Source of the DNA: Streptomyces lydicus
GTDB taxonomy: Bacteria; Actinomycetota; Actinomycetes; Streptomycetales; Streptomycetaceae
Length of the DNA: 64,000 nucleotides
NCBI RefSeq assembly: GCF_001729485.1
Contig: NZ_CP017157.1
Span: 7,378,001-7,442,000 of the forward strand
Direction: 5' to 3'
A program made the translations under genes and the position numbers. The notes below the pieces were generated by a model. It did no database searches. It had not been told where the DNA came from and saw nothing but the letters and a program-made list of their open reading frames with translations. Shown here in pieces: positions 60,753 through 64,000 of this stretch. The stretch's first letter is position 1. Every line of letters starts with the position of its first letter.

Positions 60753-61475
60753 CTACGGAACCTGGACCGTCACCCCGTCGAGCGCCTCCCGCCACTCCCG
60801 TACCGCCGCCGCGTCCACCGGAGCCGACCAGCCGTCCGGCCGGGCCGCGCCGCCGATGTGGAAGGCGTCGAGGCCGGCCGCGCGCAGCGCCGGCAGATGG
60901 CCGAGCCCGAGTCCGCCGCCCACCAGGATCCGCGGCGCGTACCCGGGCTCGGCCGCCGCGGTCCGCGCCTGTTCGGCGAGCAGCACCGGTAGCCCCGCCT
61001 CGACGCCGCGGGCGTCACCGGCCGTCAGATACGTGTCGAGCCCGGCGGCGCCCGCCGTCCCCGCCAGTTCCTTGCGGAGCGCCGCGCGGTCGGCGGCCCG
61101 GTCGATGGCCCGGTGGAAGGTCCACCGGCAGCCGTCGATCACCTCGGCCAGCGCGGTCACCGCCGCAAGGTCGGGCCGCCCGTCCGGGGTCAGGAACCCC
61201 AGGACGAACTCCTCGGCGCCCTCCGCCCGCAGCGCCGCCGCCTCCTCGCACAGCGCCGCCGGGTCACCGGCCGCGAACCCGTCGGAGGCCCGCAGCATCA
61301 CCCGCAGCGGGAGATCGACGGCCGCCCGGATCGCCGCGAAGGTGGCCCGGGGCGGGGTGAGCCCGTCGGCTGCCATGTCGGTGACGAGTTCCAGGCGGTC
61401 GGCACCGCCGGCCTGGGCGGCGACCGCGTCCCGCGGACCGAGCGCGATCACCTCCAGGAGCGCGCGCTTGCTCAT
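60753..61475 (-). CDS. cutC: CutC family protein
   Basis: 240 residues with a TIM-barrel of the CutC family, once linked to copper homeostasis. LLEVIALGPRDAVAAQAGGADRLELV, DLPLRVMLRASDGF, FHRAIDRAADRAALRKEL and GYAPRILVGGGLGLGHLPAL are conserved in order. Copper binding is not proven for the family. It is convergent with the MFS gene and divergent from the HD gene. Confidence 0.92.
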   Translation of the reverse strand: MSKRALLEVIALGPRDAVAAQAGGADRLELVTDMAADGLTPPRATFAAIRAAVDLPLRVMLRASDGFAAGDPAALCEEAAALRAEGAEEFVLGFLTPDGRPDLAAVTALAEVIDGCRWTFHRAIDRAADRAALRKELAGTAGAAGLDTYLTAGDARGVEAGLPVLLAEQARTAAAEPGYAPRILVGGGLGLGHLPALRAAGLDAFHIGGAARPDGWSAPVDAAAVREWREALDGVTVQVP

Positions 61476-61590
61476 ATGACCTCAATCCTTCAGCGACGAC
61501 GTGGCACGGCGGACCGGTGCCGCACACGACAACAGGTCTAGTCCAATATCCAGCGTACGGGCTGGTCGGCCCCAGGGCACAATGATTCGC

Positions 61591-62289
61591 ATGACCCCCG
61601 CGTCCCGTACGGCAGACACCACCGACCCCGCGCCGGAACTCCGCCGGCGCTGGGCCGCCACCGTCGCCGAGGCCCGTGGCAGCAGACGATCCGCGGCCGC
61701 CGGAGGCGATCCGGCCCCCGACCCCGCCCCGTACGCCGACAACCTCCTCGACCGGTGGCGCGAGCCGCACCGCCGTTACCACACGGTCGAGCACCTGACA
61801 GCGGTCCTCGACCGCATCGACGAACTGGCCACGCATGCCGATGACTTGAGCGTCGTCCAGCTGGCGGCGTGGTTCCACGACGCGGTCTACCGCCCGGACC
61901 GCTCCGAGAACGAGGAGCGCAGCGCGGCCCTCGCCGAACGCGCGCTGCCCGAACTGGGCGTCGGCGCGGCCCGTACGGCCGAGGTCGCCCGTCTGGTGCG
62001 GCTCACCGTCACCCACGATCCGGCGCCCGACGACCCCGACGGCGAGGTGCTGTGTGACGCCGACCTCGCGGTGCTCGCCGGCTCGCCGGACACCTACGCG
62101 GCGTACGCGGCGGCGGTCCGCGCCGAGTACGCCTTCGTGCCGGAACCCGACTTCGTCGTCGGGCGCTCCGCCGTGCTGCGGCAACTCCTGTCCCTGCCGC
62201 GCCTCTTCAGGACCCCGCTGGGCTACGACCGCTGGGAGCACCTGGCCCGCCGGAACCTCTCCACGGAGCTGGAGCTGCTGGGCGGCTGA
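61591..62289 (+). CDS. HD-domain phosphohydrolase-like protein
   Basis: 232 residues. RRYHTVEHLTAVLDRIDELA, QLAAWFHDAVYRPDRSENEERSAALAERAL and VRLTVTHDP contain the metal-binding His and HD pair expected of the family (HD superfamily predicted metal-dependent hydrolases). CACAAT at 61578-61583 lies seven bases before ATG 61591 with no site, consistent with a leaderless start; ATG at 61582 is an alternative. Confidence 0.85.
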   Translation: MTPASRTADTTDPAPELRRRWAATVAEARGSRRSAAAGGDPAPDPAPYADNLLDRWREPHRRYHTVEHLTAVLDRIDELATHADDLSVVQLAAWFHDAVYRPDRSENEERSAALAERALPELGVGAARTAEVARLVRLTVTHDPAPDDPDGEVLCDADLAVLAGSPDTYAAYAAAVRAEYAFVPEPDFVVGRSAVLRQLLSLPRLFRTPLGYDRWEHLARRNLSTELELLGG

Positions 62290-62401
62290 GTACGGCGGGG
62301 GGTGCCCGGTCCGCCGCTCCCTCGGTACGCATGGCCGAGATCACGTCCCTGACCGGCCCGCGGCGGGAATGTAAGGCGTCCTACCGTGGTTAGTAGCTGA
62401 C

Positions 62402-63661
62402 ATGCCAGCTGCGTCTCCCGCCACCCGCGCCCGCCTGCCCGTAGCCGTTTACGTCCTCGGCCTGTCCGTCTTCGCGCTCGGCACGTCCGAGTTCATGCTC
62501 TCCGGCATCCTCCAGCCGCTCGCCCGTGACCTGGACGTCTCCATTCCGCGGGCCGGTCTGCTGGTGTCGGCGTTCGCGATCGGCATGGTGGTCGGCGCGC
62601 CCGTGCTGGCCGCGGCGACGCTCCGGCTCCCCCGGCGTACGACGCTGATCGCGCTGCTGGCGGTCTTCGGGCTCGGCCAGGTGGCGGGCGCGCTGGCCCC
62701 GTCCTACGGCGTCCTGTTCGCCTCCCGGGTCGTGAGCGCGCTGGCCTGCGCCGGATTCTGGGCGGTCGGCGCGGCGGTCGCGGTGTCGCTGGTGCCGGTG
62801 ACCGCGCGGGCCCGGGCGATGGCCGTGATGGTCGGCGGTCTGAGCATCGCCAACATCGCGGGCGTCCCCGCCGGTGCCCTGCTCGGTCAGCACGCCGGCT
62901 GGCGGGCCGCCTTCTGGGCGGTGGCCGGGCTGGCCGCGATCGGCCTGATCGGCGTGGCCGCGCTGGTGCCCGGCACGGCCGTGCCCACCGGCGACGACCG
63001 CCCGCAGCTGCGTCGTGAGCTGGCCATCTACAAGGACAAGCAGGTCTGGCTGGCGCTGACCGCCACCGCCATGAACGGCGCCGCGGTCTTCGCCCTCTTC
63101 TCCTACCTCTCGCCGCTGCTGACCGACACCGCCGGTCTCGCCGAGAGCTGGGTGCCGACGGTCCTCGCGCTCTTCGGTGTCGGCGCGCTGATCGGTACGT
63201 TCATCGGCGGCCGGATCGCCGACGCGCATCTGTTCGGCACGCTCTTCGGTGGCATCTCCGCCTCCACCGCCGTGCTGGCCGTCCTGGCGCTGACCGCGCA
63301 CAGCCCCGTCGCGGCCGTCGCGCTGTCCCTGATGCTGGGGGTGACGGCCTTCACCACGGCGCCGGCCCTCAACGCCCGGATGTTCAACGTGGCGAACGCC
63401 GCGCCGACGCTGGCCGGCGCGACCACCACCGCCGCCTTCAACATCGGCAACACCCTCGGCCCCTGGCTCGGCGGCCTGGCCATCGGCGCCGGCTGGGGCT
63501 ACCCGTCCGTGGCCTGGACCGGTGCGGCGCTGGCCGCGGTGGCCGTGCTCACCACCGCGTTCGCCTTCCGGCTGCACCGCGCGACCAACCGCTCCCGGCT
63601 CGTCGCGGCGTCGCCGAAGGCCGCGGCCGCGCCGGCTCCGGAGACCGCCGAACAGCACTGA
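62402..63661 (+). CDS. Cmx/CmrA-type MFS exporter
   Basis: 419 residues, 12 helices. GLSVFALGTSEFMLSGILQPLARDLDVSIPRAGLLVSAFAIGMVVGAPV and the loop LRLPRRTTL match the Cmx/CmrA chloramphenicol-exporter group. MFNVANAAPTLAGATTTAAFNIGNTLGPWLGG is the conserved C-terminal half signature. Whether it exports chloramphenicol or a natural product is unknown. ATG at 62402 has no clear ribosome binding site. Confidence 0.9.
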   Translation: MPAASPATRARLPVAVYVLGLSVFALGTSEFMLSGILQPLARDLDVSIPRAGLLVSAFAIGMVVGAPVLAAATLRLPRRTTLIALLAVFGLGQVAGALAPSYGVLFASRVVSALACAGFWAVGAAVAVSLVPVTARARAMAVMVGGLSIANIAGVPAGALLGQHAGWRAAFWAVAGLAAIGLIGVAALVPGTAVPTGDDRPQLRRELAIYKDKQVWLALTATAMNGAAVFALFSYLSPLLTDTAGLAESWVPTVLALFGVGALIGTFIGGRIADAHLFGTLFGGISASTAVLAVLALTAHSPVAAVALSLMLGVTAFTTAPALNARMFNVANAAPTLAGATTTAAFNIGNTLGPWLGGLAIGAGWGYPSVAWTGAALAAVAVLTTAFAFRLHRATNRSRLVAASPKAAAAPAPETAEQH

Positions 63662-63779
63662 GCGGCACCGGGCGGGTGCGGGTGGGGGCCTGTGTCCTCG
63701 CCCGCACCCGCCCGCGCCTGTCCCGCCGCACCCCGCACACCGTCGCGCCTCGCACGCACCGCCGTGCCTCGTCCCGCCC

Positions 63780-64000
63780 TCACGCCTGGTCGTCGAACGT
63801 CCACCGCGTCTGGCTGTGGACCGACTCGCCCCGCCCGAAGCCGAAGGCCCGGCGGGGCTCGACGCGGAAGACGACGGCGGGCCCGCCCTGCCCGTGGAAC
63901 GCGCTGTCGCGGACGTCGAACTGCCAGTCGCTGCCGTATTTGTCGACGTACAGCTCGGCCAGCCGGCGCAGCGTCGGCTCGTCCTCGACCCGCTCGGCGT
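63780..64000 (-). CDS. PPOX-type flavin/F420-binding protein, partial
   Basis: Only the last 73 codons are in the window. LRRLAELYVDKYGSDWQFDVRDSAFHGQGGPAVVFRVEPRRAFGFGRGESVHSQTRWTF matches the end of pyridoxamine-phosphate-oxidase-like proteins (general stress FMN/F420 group) of actinobacteria. The start is outside the window. Confidence 0.75.
   Translation of the reverse strand, partial: AERVEDEPTLRRLAELYVDKYGSDWQFDVRDSAFHGQGGPAVVFRVEPRRAFGFGRGESVHSQTRWTFDDQA

Overview
The window reads as a piece of the core chromosome of a Streptomyces or close relative. GC is very high, many genes start with GTG or TTG, and TTA codons are rare. The families are typical of the genus: XRE regulator with DUF397 partners, DUF3027, DUF2530, DUF2771, futalosine-route menaquinone genes, an actinobacterial HelD, and bacterial XPB beside an XPB-like protein. 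No rRNA, tRNA, CRISPR array or intact mobile element was seen.

Left part (1-16.2 kb): a truncated SIS-domain protein, a PAS/GAF sensor-like protein, pdxH and a citrate synthase. Between the PAS gene and pdxH lies an unassigned plus-strand unit: a good promoter, a 12-codon ORF with a strong ribosome binding site, and RNA able to form a branched structure. A minus-strand operon runs from 13.9 to 5.1 kb: a DinB-like protein, AtuA-like protein, acyl-CoA carboxylase beta, acyl-CoA carboxylase alpha, acyl-CoA dehydrogenase, enoyl-CoA hydratase and a TetR regulator. It mirrors the atu (acyclic terpenoid) and liu (leucine/isovalerate) catabolic clusters of Pseudomonas. It also looks damaged: a one-base frameshift separates biotin carboxylase from its biotin carrier domain, a palindromic repeat is inserted in the dehydrogenase, and only the C-terminal end of a CoA ligase remains. 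A palindrome near 14.03 kb is the likely TetR operator. An EamA exporter and a divergent LysR regulator follow.

16.2-31 kb: an FAD/Fe-S oxidoreductase and a berberine-bridge-type oxidase in one operon facing a WYL regulator; serC; a surface beta-propeller protein; an SGNH hydrolase; an aldo/keto reductase behind a MerR-type promoter; a 28-residue membrane peptide; a 2'-5' RNA ligase family protein; a marR-MFS operon; a ribbon-helix-helix protein; and an NCS2 purine permease.

31-48 kb: a CtpE-like P-type ATPase, a secreted beta-helix protein, small proteins, an XRE regulator with two TTA codons followed by tandem DUF397 genes, a large Hsp90/sacsin-type ATPase, DUF3027, an MFS protein, a DUF2771 lipoprotein, mqnB-mqnD, a cold-shock protein and a HAD phosphatase. 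A deletion relic near 47.9 kb joins the start of an iron-siderophore permease to the end of a siderophore-binding protein.

48-64 kb: a large membrane protein, an XPB-like protein and XPB helicase, a GT87 mannosyltransferase-like protein, and HelD surrounded by minisatellite-like repeats, one of them inside its coding sequence. Then come a divergent ArsR/MFS pair with two matching operators, CutC, an HD-domain protein, a Cmx-type exporter and the end of a PPOX-type gene. All names come from reading motifs; no database search was possible.
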